Source: Blastocatellia bacterium
GTDB lineage: Bacteria > Acidobacteriota > Blastocatellia > HR10 > J050
Assembly (NCBI GenBank): GCA_026985075.1
Contig: JALSQX010000033.1
Span: 248,001-312,000 of the forward strand
Reading direction: 5' to 3'
Length of the DNA: 64,000 nucleotides
This document shows positions 8,253 to 17,334 of the stretch, in pieces. Both the position numbers and the translations under genes were made by a program. Position 1 is the first letter of the stretch. Each line of letters begins with the position of its first letter. The notes below the pieces were generated by a model, which worked only from the letters and a program-made list of their open reading frames with translations, had not been told where the DNA came from and searched no databases.

Positions 8253-9155
8253 ATGGTGAGGTGGTTGACGTGGCTGTTGATGATCAGCATGTTGCCCAAC
8301 GTGGGCCCGCTCGATGAGCGGAACAACACGCGCATCGCCTTGGTGGAGGCCAGTTGGGGGCGGAGCCCGTTCAGCGACCGTGTTCTTCACCAGTTGCGAA
8401 GCCTCATCTCTGAAGAAGAAGGCATCGCGCTTCGAGATCCAGCCATCGTCCAATCAGCGATTCGAGGATTCGGTTATGACGGCTCGCTCAATCTCACGGT
8501 GGAGCAGGCGCATCGGCTCGGCGCCGCGATCGGGTGCGATTACTACATTCTCGGTCGCGGGCGCATTGACGCTGTGAGCGTCGCTTCCGATGAGCGGATA
8601 TATCGAGCGTGGGTGGCGCTGTTTTTTGTGAACGCTCGTAACGGGGAGCTCGCTCTGTTCACCTTCGCGGTAGAAGAGCGCACTCATCAGCATGAGGCGG
8701 CGAGAGCGCTGATGGTCACACTGGGGCAGAAGATGTCCCGCGCCCTGCGCCAGATCGCCCACCGCCCTCTGGCCGTTCGGCGTCCTCATGCTGAGCCAGC
8801 GAGAGTCATCGACATCGACGATCCCGATGCCCTGCCCCCTCACGTCACCCCTCCTCGTATTCTCCTGAGTCCGAAACCGGCATACACCCGCTGGGCTCAT
8901 ATTGCTGACGTGACAGCCACAGTCGAACTCCGAGTGACGTTCCTTCCCGACGGTCGCCTGGGGCCAATTGATGTGGTGAGGTGGGCGGGATTCGGACTCG
9001 ATGAATCGGCGCGCCAGGCGGCTCGACGCATCCGATTCCGCCCGGCGACCCTTGATGGGAGGCCGGTTGCCGCTCGGGCTATTGTGCGATACGAATTCAG
9101 ACTTATTCCCTCCCCCTCCATGTCGAAGATCAAGGCCCAAACTGCAAGTGGGTGA
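8253..9155 (+). CDS. secreted protein with C-terminal TonB-family domain
   Basis: 300 residues. A hydrophobic N-terminus (MVRWLTWLLMISMLP) suggests a signal peptide or anchor. Residues about 25-170 resemble the nucleotide-free alpha/beta domain of outer-membrane assembly or TolB-N-like proteins, but I cannot name it. The last 80 residues fit the TonB C-terminal fold: VELRVTFLPDGRLGPIDVVR, then ARQAARRIRFRPATLDGRPV and a final RYEFRL strand. The family moves energy from ExbBD to outer-membrane receptors or acts as a stand-alone periplasmic binding domain. No ExbB or ExbD gene is nearby and no clear proline-rich linker is seen, so the transducer role is uncertain. Divergent from aroDE. Confidence 0.75.
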   Translation: MVRWLTWLLMISMLPNVGPLDERNNTRIALVEASWGRSPFSDRVLHQLRSLISEEEGIALRDPAIVQSAIRGFGYDGSLNLTVEQAHRLGAAIGCDYYILGRGRIDAVSVASDERIYRAWVALFFVNARNGELALFTFAVEERTHQHEAARALMVTLGQKMSRALRQIAHRPLAVRRPHAEPARVIDIDDPDALPPHVTPPRILLSPKPAYTRWAHIADVTATVELRVTFLPDGRLGPIDVVRWAGFGLDESARQAARRIRFRPATLDGRPVAARAIVRYEFRLIPSPSMSKIKAQTASG

Positions 9156-9182
9156 AAACCTTGAGGTTGACCGCGTTTTGGG

Positions 9183-9211
9183 TTGACAGGCGGCCACCGG
9201 AGACCTACAAT
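9183..9211 (+). promoter_or_regulatory. strong promoter of the HU gene
   Basis: TTGACA (9183-9188), 17-nt spacer, TACAAT (9206-9211). The leader is about 96 nt. A second TTGACC 20 nt upstream may be an alternative -35. Confidence 0.7.
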
Positions 9212-9313
9212 CTGAATTTGAAGCATGAACGAGGCAAACATGTAGCGATGAAAAGACTTAACGTGAACACCCAGAGTTCCTCGATTCATTCCAGGCAGTT
9301 GTGAGGAGGTCCT

Positions 9314-9577
9314 GTGATTAAGCAAGACATCGTCAATGCAGTCGCCGAACGAACCGGATTGACCAAGATCAAGTCGGAGATAGCCGTCGAATCACTGCTG
9401 GAGGCAATGAAGCAGGCCCTCAAACGGGGGCAGCGAATCGAACTGCGGGGATTCGGCGTATTTTATGTCCGCCCCCGCAAGCGAGGGGTGGGCCGTAACC
9501 CCAAGACCGGTGAGGTTGTGCCTATTCCGGAAGGGAAAACCATTCGCTTCAAACTGGGAAAGGAACTACGCGCCTGA
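9314..9577 (+). CDS. HU/IHF family DNA-binding protein
   Basis: An 87-residue nucleoid protein. It carries the family signature around residues 45-65 (GFGVFYVRPRKRGVGRNPKTGE), with the RNPKTGE tip of the DNA-binding arm and a final Lys-rich strand (KTIRFKLGKELRA). The start is GTG 9314, with a strong AGGAGGT directly upstream. HU compacts DNA and assists replication and recombination. The M50 protease gene follows 11 nt downstream, and the two probably share the strong promoter at 9183. Confidence 0.95.
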   Translation: MIKQDIVNAVAERTGLTKIKSEIAVESLLEAMKQALKRGQRIELRGFGVFYVRPRKRGVGRNPKTGEVVPIPEGKTIRFKLGKELRA

Positions 9578-9588
9578 GGTTCTGACCA

Positions 9589-10524
9589 GTGAAAAGAGCG
9601 CCGTCGATCCCTTCCTTATCCCTCACCGAGCGCCCTCCGGTCGAGATTCGCCCTCCCGAGTTGACGTCTCGCCGACTCGCCCTCCATCTGACCCTTTTGC
9701 TGCTCACCCTGGTGACGACATTTGTCATGGGCGCGCTCATGAGCCCCGACCTGCGAACCTGGAGACAGATCGCCTATGATCCCCGGGTGATCTCGAGCGG
9801 ACTGGCCTACAGTTTGACCCTCATCGCCATTCTGCTGGCTCACGAAATGGGCCACTATCTTGCTTGTCGCCACTACCGGATTCGCGCCACTCTTCCCTAC
9901 TTCATTCCAGCTCCTACGTTGATTGGCACGTTCGGTGCGTTCATCCGCATCAAGGAACCCATTACATCGCGGCGAGCGCTTTTTGACATTGGCATCGCCG
10001 GACCACTGGCCGGATTCGCCGTCGCCCTGCCCGCCTCGCTGATCGGCCTCCTCATTGCCGAGCCAGCGCCGCCACCACCTCCTCATACTGAATCGATCAT
10101 CTTCCAGGATCCTTTACTGTTCATCCTCATCCAACGCCTGTTCGACGTTCCCCGCATGACCGAATGGAATCCCATTTATTTCGCGGCCTGGGTGGGAATG
10201 TTGGCCACCAGCTTGAATCTCTTACCGGTGGGGCAACTGGATGGTGGACATGTCGTCTACGCCCTTCTTGGACGTCGGGGCCACCGAGCGGTCGCCGTGG
10301 GTATTTTCGCGCTCGTCTGCGTCCTGGCCATCATCGCTTACAACCGGTATCACTGGCCGGGGTGGTTCCTTTACGTGGGACTGCTCGGTCTTCTCCTCGG
10401 ACTGAAGCATCCACCTTTGGCCGACGAACACCAACCGCTCGATCACCCCCGGCGTCTGGTCGGCGTGGTTGGATTGGTGGTGTTCGTCCTCTCCTTCCTG
10501 CCATTTCCCATCATCGTGTCCTGA
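9589..10524 (+). CDS. site-2 protease family (M50) membrane metalloprotease
   Basis: 311 residues with about six hydrophobic segments. The zinc site is HEMGH (His85, Glu86, His89) in a membrane helix, and the third ligand is in LNLLPVGQLDGGH near residue 215. These are the hallmarks of intramembrane S2P proteases. There is no PDZ domain, unlike RseP at 29397; the overall form is closer to the plant EGY-type or SpoIVFB-like branch. Start GTG 9589 with GAGGT 8 nt upstream, overlapping the tail of the HU gene, so co-transcription is likely. Substrate unknown. Confidence 0.88.
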   Translation: MKRAPSIPSLSLTERPPVEIRPPELTSRRLALHLTLLLLTLVTTFVMGALMSPDLRTWRQIAYDPRVISSGLAYSLTLIAILLAHEMGHYLACRHYRIRATLPYFIPAPTLIGTFGAFIRIKEPITSRRALFDIGIAGPLAGFAVALPASLIGLLIAEPAPPPPPHTESIIFQDPLLFILIQRLFDVPRMTEWNPIYFAAWVGMLATSLNLLPVGQLDGGHVVYALLGRRGHRAVAVGIFALVCVLAIIAYNRYHWPGWFLYVGLLGLLLGLKHPPLADEHQPLDHPRRLVGVVGLVVFVLSFLPFPIIVS

Positions 10525-10666
10525 CTCACTCCCGGCTGCCACATCGGCCCTCGCAGAGTCCCCGATACGATCAGGCGTCAATACGAGAGAGCCTCAACGG
10601 AGTGATGTCGAACGGCTCCCGGCCGTTCTCACCGATCGCTATCAATTCCAGGATCGCGCAACGAGC

Positions 10667-11731
10667 TCACGATCGGGGGACTTCACTCGGTAGGACGCGC
10701 CGCCATTCCTCGGCCCAGCGCGCCACAGCCTCCTCATCAGCCACGGCCAGAAGGAAGAACCGGTATCCCGCATGGAGGCAGATCAATCCATTCGAGAAAA
10801 GCCATATACTGTTGAGAAGTGGATTCCCTCCCAAAATGAGTTCAACGGGCGCTCCGATGATCCGCCCGGGCGACAGGCTTTCGGCAATGAGGGTCATGCC
10901 CGTTGCCACGCTGAACGCGCCAAGAAGAGGGGCGCCGACCAGCCGGGTCATGTTTCTTTGGAACTCGATGCGGGCGGCCTCGGCTCCGGTGAGATCGCCG
11001 GCTCGAATCAATTGCTCTTGCCGCTCCAGGTGAGCCCAATAGGTTTCAGCGATCTTCCTCAATCCGTAAGCCATCAGCGCACTATGGAAAACCCAATGTC
11101 CCCGCCCACCAAGACCAAGGATGGTGGCATCGAGCTTGGGGAAGGCACTCCCCATCCGAACACCGACGATGAGGGAAAGCCCGACGACGGCGGCCTGGCC
11201 CGGGTTTTGTCTCATCCATTCTCTCGCTTTCTCCAAGCCCGATGCCACCTCGCTCCCCCATTGCGCTGTCTTCCCGGCGATGTTGGTGGTGCGACTGACC
11301 CGCTGGTAGTATCGACTCGCTTCGCCGAAGAGTTCGTCCGCCTTCTCCTCGGCGCGTCGCGCTCCCCGCTTGATGGCCTGAGCGACCTGTTCGGCCGGCC
11401 GTTTCACTCGATGAGAAACATCCAATTCCTCGTCCAGCTTCTGGAGTTCTTCCTCAGCGCGACGCGCCCCTTTTTTCGCCGCTTCGGTCACCTCTTCTGT
11501 GGCCCGCTTCATCACTTCGGAGAGCCGATACTCCTCATCCAGGTGCTGCCAGTGACGTCGAGCCGTCTCCATCCCGGAAGCCGTGACCTCAGCACCTTTC
11601 CGGAGGCTACGGGCGGCTGCTTTGACGCCCTGATCGAGTATCTCCTCCAGGTTGTATTGTTCGCTCGCCTGTCGGGCGGCTTCGGCGAGTTTTCGCTTCA
11701 TCTCATCAAATTTCCTGGCATAATCGCTCAT
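10667..11731 (-). CDS. uncharacterised protein: repetitive amphipathic helices plus C-terminal membrane region
   Basis: 354 residues, not recognised. The N-terminal half is highly charged helix with two or three degenerate repeats. The clearest pair is AAKKGARRAEEELQKLDEEL (about residues 84-103) and AIKRGARRAEEKADELFGEA (about 118-137). An earlier copy, GVKAAARSLRKGAEV, lies near residues 35-50. The C-terminal half has hydrophobic stretches around 178-195 (AAVVGLSLIVGV), 220, 270-290 and 310-335. The helices resemble apolipoprotein- or LEA-like coiled coils, suggesting membrane-surface binding. ATG 11731 has an excellent AGGAGGTGGAG upstream. It converges with the M50 gene and stands alone. 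Confidence 0.75.
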   Translation of the reverse strand: MSDYARKFDEMKRKLAEAARQASEQYNLEEILDQGVKAAARSLRKGAEVTASGMETARRHWQHLDEEYRLSEVMKRATEEVTEAAKKGARRAEEELQKLDEELDVSHRVKRPAEQVAQAIKRGARRAEEKADELFGEASRYYQRVSRTTNIAGKTAQWGSEVASGLEKAREWMRQNPGQAAVVGLSLIVGVRMGSAFPKLDATILGLGGRGHWVFHSALMAYGLRKIAETYWAHLERQEQLIRAGDLTGAEAARIEFQRNMTRLVGAPLLGAFSVATGMTLIAESLSPGRIIGAPVELILGGNPLLNSIWLFSNGLICLHAGYRFFLLAVADEEAVARWAEEWRRVLPSEVPRS

Positions 11732-12101
11732 ACTCCACCTCCTGAGTTTCGGTCTCCCTCCACTCCTGGCCCGGTTCTCGGTCGAATCTCATCACTCCGC
11801 GCTTGCTCATCGGCCGGTTCTGTGAAATTCCGCGGGATGCCGGCCCATTCGCTCGGCCGGATCGGTGACCCTCTGCCGTCACGGACAATGGGAGAGAAGG
11901 GCCGAGTTGACCAGACAACCGACCCGCTCGCTTGGGGAAAAGAAGATGATACTGGCCGCTCGGTCATCGGTTTCTTCCCTCCGGCTATCATTACGCGACC
12001 CACGGATTCAAGTTCCCAAAGACATTCTACCATTGATCCGCGACCTCCGTAAAACCCCAATGCGCACGGGTAATGCTTTGCTTTTCAATGAGAAGCGCAG
12101 C
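11732..12101 (+). other. intergenic region between the coiled-coil/membrane gene and ssrA
   Basis: About 370 bp with no convincing gene. A 34-residue minus-strand frame starting MSKRGVMRFDREPG (11816-11712) overlaps the next gene's ribosome binding site; I could not support it as coding. No repeat or strong terminator seen. Confidence 0.5.
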
Positions 12102-12131
12102 TTGACCGGTTTCTCCGGTCGGTGCTAGAAT
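12102..12131 (+). promoter_or_regulatory. promoter of ssrA
   Basis: TTGACC (12102-12107), 18-nt spacer, TAGAAT (12126-12131), ending 14 nt before the mature tmRNA 5' end. The short 5' extension would be removed by RNase P. Confidence 0.65.
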
Positions 12132-12145
12132 AACAGTTCTGGTGT

Positions 12146-12497
12146 GGGGGTGATTTGGGTTCGACGAGGGTGTGGAGGCGAGGAGGTGCATGCCGAGCAT
12201 CGTGCTGCTCGTCAAATGCACGAGAGAAAGTAAACGCGAATAACACATTCGCTCTGGCTGCTTAAGACAGCCACGTCTCCCTCCACCGTGCTCGCCGGTG
12301 GAGGATGAGGCGTCACCTGAGCGAGCTTGGTGCTCGATTGGTGATCAGCGGTCGAGCGCGACACCACGCTGATCTGGCCGATTGAGGCGCTCGGTGCCTG
12401 GCCCCCTCAATCGGCGAGATGCCGACAGGCACCTAAGCATGTAGATCCTCCCGCTGAAGGCCCTCGGACAGCGGTTCGATTCCGCTCACCTCCACCA
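12146..12497 (+). ncRNA. ssrA: transfer-messenger RNA (tmRNA), one-piece
   Basis: A 352-nt tmRNA that rescues stalled ribosomes with SmpB. The 5' end GGGGGTG (12146-12152) pairs with CACCTCC before the encoded ACCA (12494-12497), forming a 7-bp acceptor helix with one G-U pair. The 5' segment GATTTGGGTTCGACG and the T-arm CGGTTCGATTCCG are diagnostic. The tag frame, probably resuming at GCG 12236, reads ANNTFALAA and stops at TAA 12263-12265. The -LAA ending is the usual ClpXP degron. Resumption one or two codons earlier (GTA) would give VNANNTFALAA. The coding order is standard, not the permuted two-piece form. The next gene begins 22 nt downstream. Confidence 0.97.
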
Positions 12498-12519
12498 TGA
12501 TTTTGATTCGAGGACAGTC

Positions 12520-12981
12520 ATGTTTGACGAATTCGAGACGAAAGAAGACCGGTTCGGGTGGCATCGAGCCTCGCTCGCTCGATTGGCTGAGATCGAGGAC
12601 GAGTTCATGATGCTGATTCAGGCTCGCGATCGGTTGTTGAAGGAGCTCACCTCGCTGAAGGAGACGCTCGAATCTCACCGGCGGCAAGGCGCCCTGCTCA
12701 ACCTGCGGGCGGCGGAATTGCTCGACCGCCTCGCTCGGCGGGCGGACGAAGCTGAGGAGAACGATGCCCTCGTTCCCGAAGAGAGAGAGCTGATTAATAA
12801 GTTGAATGCCTCCCGCTATCAGCTCGAGCGAGATGTCCTCGCCACCGAGCGGCAACTGAAAATCGCCCAGTTCGAGGCCAAGAGTCTGACCGAACTGTTG
12901 GAAGAGCTGGAAGATCAGGTGGCCGAACTCGCCGTTGATCTAGAGATCGAAAAGGATAACGCGTTCAATGAGCGAAACTAA
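12520..12981 (+). CDS. coiled-coil protein of unknown function upstream of rph
   Basis: 153 residues, almost entirely charged alpha helix with heptad-like spacing of Leu, Ile and Ala (for example [17 protein letters not shown] and [20 protein letters not shown]). No signal peptide, Cys pairs or known catalytic motif. ATG 12520 is preceded by GAGGACAGTC. Its 3' end overlaps rph by 14 nt (ATGAGCGAAACTAA serves both), so translation is probably coupled and the product may act with RNase PH or in cell division. Function not recognised. Confidence 0.75.
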   Translation: MFDEFETKEDRFGWHRASLARLAEIEDEFMMLIQARDRLLKELTSLKETLESHRRQGALLNLRAAELLDRLARRADEAEENDALVPEERELINKLNASRYQLERDVLATERQLKIAQFEAKSLTELLEELEDQVAELAVDLEIEKDNAFNERN

Positions 12982-13753
12982 CCTCCGACACGACGGTCGG
13001 CGTCCCGACCAACTCCGTCCCGTCAAAATTACGCCGCACTTCACCAAGTACGCTGAAGGTTCGGCATTCATTCAGATGGGAGACACCTGGGTGATCTGCA
13101 ACGCCAGCGTGGAGGATCGCGTGCCTCCCTTCCTCCGTGGCACCGGACAGGGATGGATCACCGCCGAGTACGCTATGCTGCCTCGCTCGACCGAAACCCG
13201 GTCCTACCGGGAGAGTTGGCGACTCAATCAACCGGGTCGGAGCCAGGAAATCCAACGGCTCATCGGGCGCAGTCTCCGCGCCGCTGTGGATCTCACCCAA
13301 CTCGGCGAGCGAACCATCACCGTCGACTGTGATGTCATTCAGGCCGATGGCGGAACGCGCACGGCTTCGATCACCGGAGGGTTTGTGGCGCTGGTGCTTG
13401 CTCTCCGTAAGTTGAAAGAACAAGGTCTCATCTCCCAGATTCCGGTGAAAGACTATCTGGCGGCCATTAGCGTGGGGATCGTCGATGGTCGACCGCTGCT
13501 CGATCTCGATTACAGTGAAGATAGTCGGGCCGAGGTGGATATGAACGTCGTGTGTCTCGGCGACGAGCGTTTTGTCGAGGCGCAAGCCACGGCCGAAGTC
13601 GCCCCATTCACCCTGGAGCAACTCAATCACCTCCTGAGACTCGCGCAATCCGGCATCAGAGAGCTGATCGCCTATGTGCGCCACCTCTTGGGAGGATTCT
13701 CTTCGGCCGAGGCGGTATCGGCCGAAGAGACGGCGACATTCCCATCACCCTGA
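12968..13753 (+). CDS. rph: ribonuclease PH
   Basis: A phosphorolytic 3'-5' exoribonuclease that trims tRNA 3' ends. The 261 residues include [13 protein letters not shown] at the N-terminus, the [18 protein letters not shown] segment, and the phosphate-binding [18 protein letters not shown] (Arg and Thr of GGTRTAS). The usual QGTAEG signature reads QATAEV here, a mild divergence next to, not in, the phosphate site. The last 20 residues ([17 protein letters not shown]) form a disordered tail. It overlaps the coiled-coil gene by 14 nt and is followed 15 nt later by a small secreted protein. Confidence 0.93.
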   Translation: MSETNLRHDGRRPDQLRPVKITPHFTKYAEGSAFIQMGDTWVICNASVEDRVPPFLRGTGQGWITAEYAMLPRSTETRSYRESWRLNQPGRSQEIQRLIGRSLRAAVDLTQLGERTITVDCDVIQADGGTRTASITGGFVALVLALRKLKEQGLISQIPVKDYLAAISVGIVDGRPLLDLDYSEDSRAEVDMNVVCLGDERFVEAQATAEVAPFTLEQLNHLLRLAQSGIRELIAYVRHLLGGFSSAEAVSAEETATFPSP

Positions 13754-13768
13754 CGAGGAGGGCAGGTC

Positions 13769-14290
13769 ATGTCCAGATCGTTCCTGGTCGCTCCGATCAT
13801 CCTGTTGTTGACGAGCTTGGGCATCTCCGCCCAGGACGAGGGGAAGGTATTCAAGGACCCTCACGGGGAGTACATGCTTGTCCTCAGAGATCGATGGGAA
13901 CCCGTCACTTACAAGGATGGAGCCGGTCACACGGTGGTCGATATCATCTATGAGAACCGCGAGCGCGGTCTCCTTCGAATTCGCAAGCGGCATGTCGATC
14001 GTGAGATGACGCCCCAGGAGTTCGCCCGGCGCATGCAAGAGACCTCATTCCAGTTTCGACCGGGTTTCACTCGCGGCTCCCTGGAACCGTTCAACCGGGG
14101 GCCTTATCCCGGAGCCCTGCTCACCTTTGATTTCACTTATGGCGGCCGCCCCAAGACGGCTCGCTATTACTACTTGAAGATTGATCCTCACACATTCTAC
14201 GTGCTTCAGTTCGAGGGAAGTCCGCAAGTGTTACGGACGATGCGCAACCGAACGGACCTCATGGCCCAGAGTTTCCGCGTCCTTGGCTAG
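13769..14290 (+). CDS. small secreted protein, PsbP/DUF-like
   Basis: 173 residues with a clear Sec signal peptide (MSRSFLVAPIILLLTSLGISAQ, cleavage after about residue 21). The mature part alternates strands and has an FRVLG end; DPHGEYMLVLRDRWEPV and a later ALLTFDFTYGG recall PsbP-like or lipoprotein folds that bind small ligands, but no family is certain. GGAGGGCAGGTC precedes ATG 13769. It sits 15 nt after rph, so it is probably transcribed with it. The final 60 nt overlap the convergent tlyA. Confidence 0.7.
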   Translation: MSRSFLVAPIILLLTSLGISAQDEGKVFKDPHGEYMLVLRDRWEPVTYKDGAGHTVVDIIYENRERGLLRIRKRHVDREMTPQEFARRMQETSFQFRPGFTRGSLEPFNRGPYPGALLTFDFTYGGRPKTARYYYLKIDPHTFYVLQFEGSPQVLRTMRNRTDLMAQSFRVLG

Positions 14291-15016
14291 CAGAATGAAA
14301 AACTCTTTATTGCCTTCGGCACCCAGGATGGGAGATTCCACAACCCCTCGAACCTGGAGATGGAGTTTCTCTCGGGCGAAGGTTTGCATCTCCCGGATCA
14401 CCCGGGCGTGTTGAACGCGATCCCGCACGATACCCCCAGGCCCCACCTCACCCTTTCCCACCTCGAATTGAGGCTTGATGAGGGCGAGAATCATCCCTCC
14501 AGGCCTGACGACGGCGACCAACGCGGGGAGCACCTTGGTCAACGAGATGAAGGAAACGTCGACGGTGACCAGATCAAACCGGACGGGAAAATCCTCGGGC
14601 TTCACATACCGGGCGTTCACTCCCTCCCGAACTACCACTCGCCGATCCGATCGCAATCTCCAATGAAGTTGGCCTCTGCCCACATCCAGAGCATAGACGC
14701 GCGCCGCTCCATGCCTGAGAAGACACTCGGTGAACCCACCGGTGGAGGCCCCAACGTCCAGACAAACTGCGCCGGCAATGGTGAGGTTGAACGCCGCCAG
14801 TGCCCCCTCCAGTTTCAGGCCACCGCGACTGACGTATGAAGAATCCGGGAGATGGATCTCGATCGAGGCCGTCGCGGCAACCGTCTTGCCGGGCTTATCA
14901 GAGCGTGCGCCGTCGACATACACCCGGCCCGCCAGAATGAGGGCCTGGGCCTTCTGTCGGCTCTCGACGAGGCCTCGAGTGACCAACAGCTTATCCAGCC
15001 GCTCCTTCTTCGCCAT
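14231..15016 (-). CDS. tlyA: TlyA-family rRNA 2'-O-methyltransferase (S4 + FtsJ domains)
   Basis: 261 residues. An S4 RNA-binding domain (residues 1-60: ERLDKLLVTRGLVESRQKAQ, then AGRVYVDGA) is followed by a Rossmann methyltransferase with the SAM loop CLDVGASTGGFTECLL, the DVSFISL motif and IKPQFE near the end. TlyA methylates 2'-hydroxyls of 16S and 23S rRNA in mycobacteria; the old name haemolysin A is historical. ATG 15016 shares one base with the TGA of the M28 peptidase gene (TGATG), so translation is coupled. The C-terminus overlaps the opposing small secreted protein gene by 60 bp. Confidence 0.9.
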   Translation of the reverse strand: MAKKERLDKLLVTRGLVESRQKAQALILAGRVYVDGARSDKPGKTVAATASIEIHLPDSSYVSRGGLKLEGALAAFNLTIAGAVCLDVGASTGGFTECLLRHGAARVYALDVGRGQLHWRLRSDRRVVVREGVNARYVKPEDFPVRFDLVTVDVSFISLTKVLPALVAVVRPGGMILALIKPQFEVGKGEVGPGGIVRDRVQHARVIREMQTFAREKLHLQVRGVVESPILGAEGNKEFFILLAKDAETLGHEVRSVAHRP

Positions 15017-16596
15017 CACTGATGATCCACTCTCAAGCGATGATCCAGGTTGGCAATGCGCCAACCGGTAGCGAAGATGAGCCGGACGATGCGCCTCATT
15101 TTCTCGAAATCGAGCTTCTCGACATCATCGGTGGTCCGATGATAATCTCGGTGAAGACCGGTGAAATAGAAGATCACCGGGATGCCATTTTTCGCATAGT
15201 TCCAGTGGTCGCTCCGATAATAGAGGCGAAGCGGATGATCCGGCCGATTGTAGCGGTAGTCCAGCGTCATGCCCACGGTATCTCGATTCGTTTGTTCGCT
15301 GAGTTGATGGAGTTCCTGGCTCAGCCTGTCCGATCCAATGAGATAGAGCGTGTTGGCATCGCTCAATTCGCGATCGGCCGGATTCGTATCTCCCGGCGGG
15401 CGCGATCGACCGATCATATCCACATTCAGATCGACGACGATGGACTTCAAGGGAACGGTGGGATGCCGAACGAAATACTTGGATCCTAACAACCCCAGCT
15501 CTTCCGCCGTATGGAACATGATGATGATCGATCGGCGGGGACGCGGTCCCAGAGAGAATGCCTCGGCGATCTCCAGGAGGGCGGCCGTCCCCGAAGCATC
15601 ATCATCGGCCCCATTGAAGATCCGCGTCTCCGTGGACGCCAAATGATCGTAATGGGCGCTGAACATCACATACTCATCTTTACACTGAGGATCGCTCCCA
15701 TCGAGGATGCCAATCACATTTTGCGTCACCCGGATAGATCCGGTGGTCGCCATGCTCACTTGCGCTCGTTTCCCCAGCGAGCGAATGGTCGTCTCCGTCG
15801 CCAGCGTCTCCCGGGTGATCTCTGATCCCTCCAAGAGAGCGTTGATCAGAGGATCATAAACCCATGCCACTGGCGCCAGAGAGGATTGGCCCTCATCCCC
15901 TCTCAATCGTGGTCGCCCGGGGATCATCGACCGGCGCTGGAGATACTCGGGCAGGCGTGCGGCCGTTGTGTGACCCTGAACGAGGAGGAGGACGCCGGCC
16001 GCCTTTCGTCTGATCCACCCGACCATGATGAGTCGGAACATCTCCAGTGGCGTGAGGTGAGCAAATGTCTCCTCGTCGATGGCCACGACGGCGACCTTCC
16101 CTTCCACTGCTGCCTGAACGGTCGGATCCCGGGATGAGAGGAGCGGAAAAGGAACCAGGACGACCTCGCCCTGGGCCTCGATGCCACCCTCCCCGGGGAG
16201 CACTTGAAACGCCTCTCCCAGCCGGAAGCGGGCCGGCCCCCGGTCTCGTTCGATTTCGATGAACGTCCGCTCGGGATCGGGCTGTGCGATCTCGATCTCG
16301 ATCTTCTGAAAGTACGATCCATCCTCCGCACCGCCGCGAAAGCCGTAGCGACGCAGTCGCGATGCCAGGTACCGTGCCGCTATCCGATTCGACCGACTGA
16401 GCGCGTACCGTCCCCCAAGTTCGTCCGAGGCCAGGAATTCCACATGTTCTCGTAAGTCGGCTGCGCTGATGCTCTCCAGGGCCATCGCTGGTGGAAGCGG
16501 CAAATTACTGCCTCCCCTCGATGGCAGCGCCCACAACGAGGAAGAGAGGACGAAAAGGTGAATCAACCCGATGGCCGTATATCGATGGTGTCGCAT
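15016..16596 (-). CDS. secreted M28-family zinc aminopeptidase with inserted PA-like domain
   Basis: 526 residues. A signal peptide (RYTAIGLIHLFVLSSSLWALPS) leads an N-terminal region ending in DGSYFQKIEIE. A PA-like insert follows (GEVVLVPFPLL to VAVVAIDEETF). The M28 catalytic domain has all metal and acid residues: His in FSAHYDHL, Asp in GADDDASG, Glu pair in TAEELGLLGS, Asp in LNVDMIGRS, and His in HRDYHRTTDD. The family removes N-terminal residues from peptides outside the cytoplasm. ATG 16596 was chosen over 16623 for its AGGAGGATACT ribosome binding site. First gene of an operon with tlyA. Confidence 0.9.
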   Translation of the reverse strand: MRHHRYTAIGLIHLFVLSSSLWALPSRGGSNLPLPPAMALESISAADLREHVEFLASDELGGRYALSRSNRIAARYLASRLRRYGFRGGAEDGSYFQKIEIEIAQPDPERTFIEIERDRGPARFRLGEAFQVLPGEGGIEAQGEVVLVPFPLLSSRDPTVQAAVEGKVAVVAIDEETFAHLTPLEMFRLIMVGWIRRKAAGVLLLVQGHTTAARLPEYLQRRSMIPGRPRLRGDEGQSSLAPVAWVYDPLINALLEGSEITRETLATETTIRSLGKRAQVSMATTGSIRVTQNVIGILDGSDPQCKDEYVMFSAHYDHLASTETRIFNGADDDASGTAALLEIAEAFSLGPRPRRSIIIMFHTAEELGLLGSKYFVRHPTVPLKSIVVDLNVDMIGRSRPPGDTNPADRELSDANTLYLIGSDRLSQELHQLSEQTNRDTVGMTLDYRYNRPDHPLRLYYRSDHWNYAKNGIPVIFYFTGLHRDYHRTTDDVEKLDFEKMRRIVRLIFATGWRIANLDHRLRVDHQ

Positions 16597-16741
16597 AGTA
16601 TCCTCCTGTCTCATGAGTGACATCTTAGCCTCGCTGAGGGATCGCTGTCCATGGTCAAAATTCCAGACTTTCCCCTACAATATTTCGTCTACATGTGTGG
16701 GACGATGAGGGAATGTGGACCGAGGCCGACGAGGCGTTGAT

Positions 16742-17287
16742 ATGGAATGGACCGACGAGCAGATCGTCCAGCGGACGCTCAACGGTGAAGTCGAAGCCTT
16801 CGGCATTTTGGTACGCCGGTGGGAGAAGAAAGTCTATGGCTTGGCCTATCGAATGTTGGGGCACTATGAAGATGCGCGGGACACGACACAGGAAATTTTT
16901 CTCACCGTGTATCGTAACCTGCGCAAGTTCCGCGGAGACGCCAAGTTCTCTTCCTGGCTCTATCGTATCGCCCTGAACTGCTGTCATAACCGGCTGAGAG
17001 AGCGAGCGCTCCAGACGGTGCCCCTGGACGAATCGCCGCCGGTTCCCGTAGACGCCTCCGCCCATAGTCAGGTTGAGCGTCAACAGAAGATCGAGCGCGT
17101 GCGCCGGGCACTGCGAGCCCTTCCCTACGAGATGCGACAGGTGATCATCATGAAGGAATACGAGGGTCTGACATTCAAGGAGATCGCCGAAATTCTGAAC
17201 ATCCCGGTGAGTACGGCCAAGACGCGGCTGTACACCGGGCTAGACCAACTCCGGGAGAGACTTCTGGCGGTCAAGGACGCGCTGTGA
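16742..17287 (+). CDS. ECF-type RNA polymerase sigma factor
   Basis: 181 residues with sigma region 2 (residues about 20-85: [30 protein letters not shown] and [15 protein letters not shown]) and region 4 (about 125-175: [29 protein letters not shown], then [10 protein letters not shown]). No region 1 or 3. It would guide RNA polymerase to envelope-stress type promoters. The anti-sigma gene and a periplasmic LTxxQ protein follow directly, so this is a CnrH/RpoE-like sensing operon. Start ATG 16742 with CGAGGCG upstream; an in-frame GTG at 16715 is possible. TGGTCA-18-TACAAT (16652-16681) is a plausible promoter. Confidence 0.92.
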   Translation: MEWTDEQIVQRTLNGEVEAFGILVRRWEKKVYGLAYRMLGHYEDARDTTQEIFLTVYRNLRKFRGDAKFSSWLYRIALNCCHNRLRERALQTVPLDESPPVPVDASAHSQVERQQKIERVRRALRALPYEMRQVIIMKEYEGLTFKEIAEILNIPVSTAKTRLYTGLDQLRERLLAVKDAL

Positions 17288-17334
17288 GGCTCTCCCTGGT
17301 GAGGTGGGTCATGAGGAAGATGAGGGAATCAATG

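Noticed and set aside
11712-11816. 34-codon minus-strand ORF MSKRGVMRFDREPG...
   Set aside because: It overlaps the ribosome binding site of the 10667-11731 gene and has no family support.
13552-13953. 133-codon plus-strand frame crossing the rph end
   Set aside because: Out-of-frame shadow of rph and the following secreted-protein gene.
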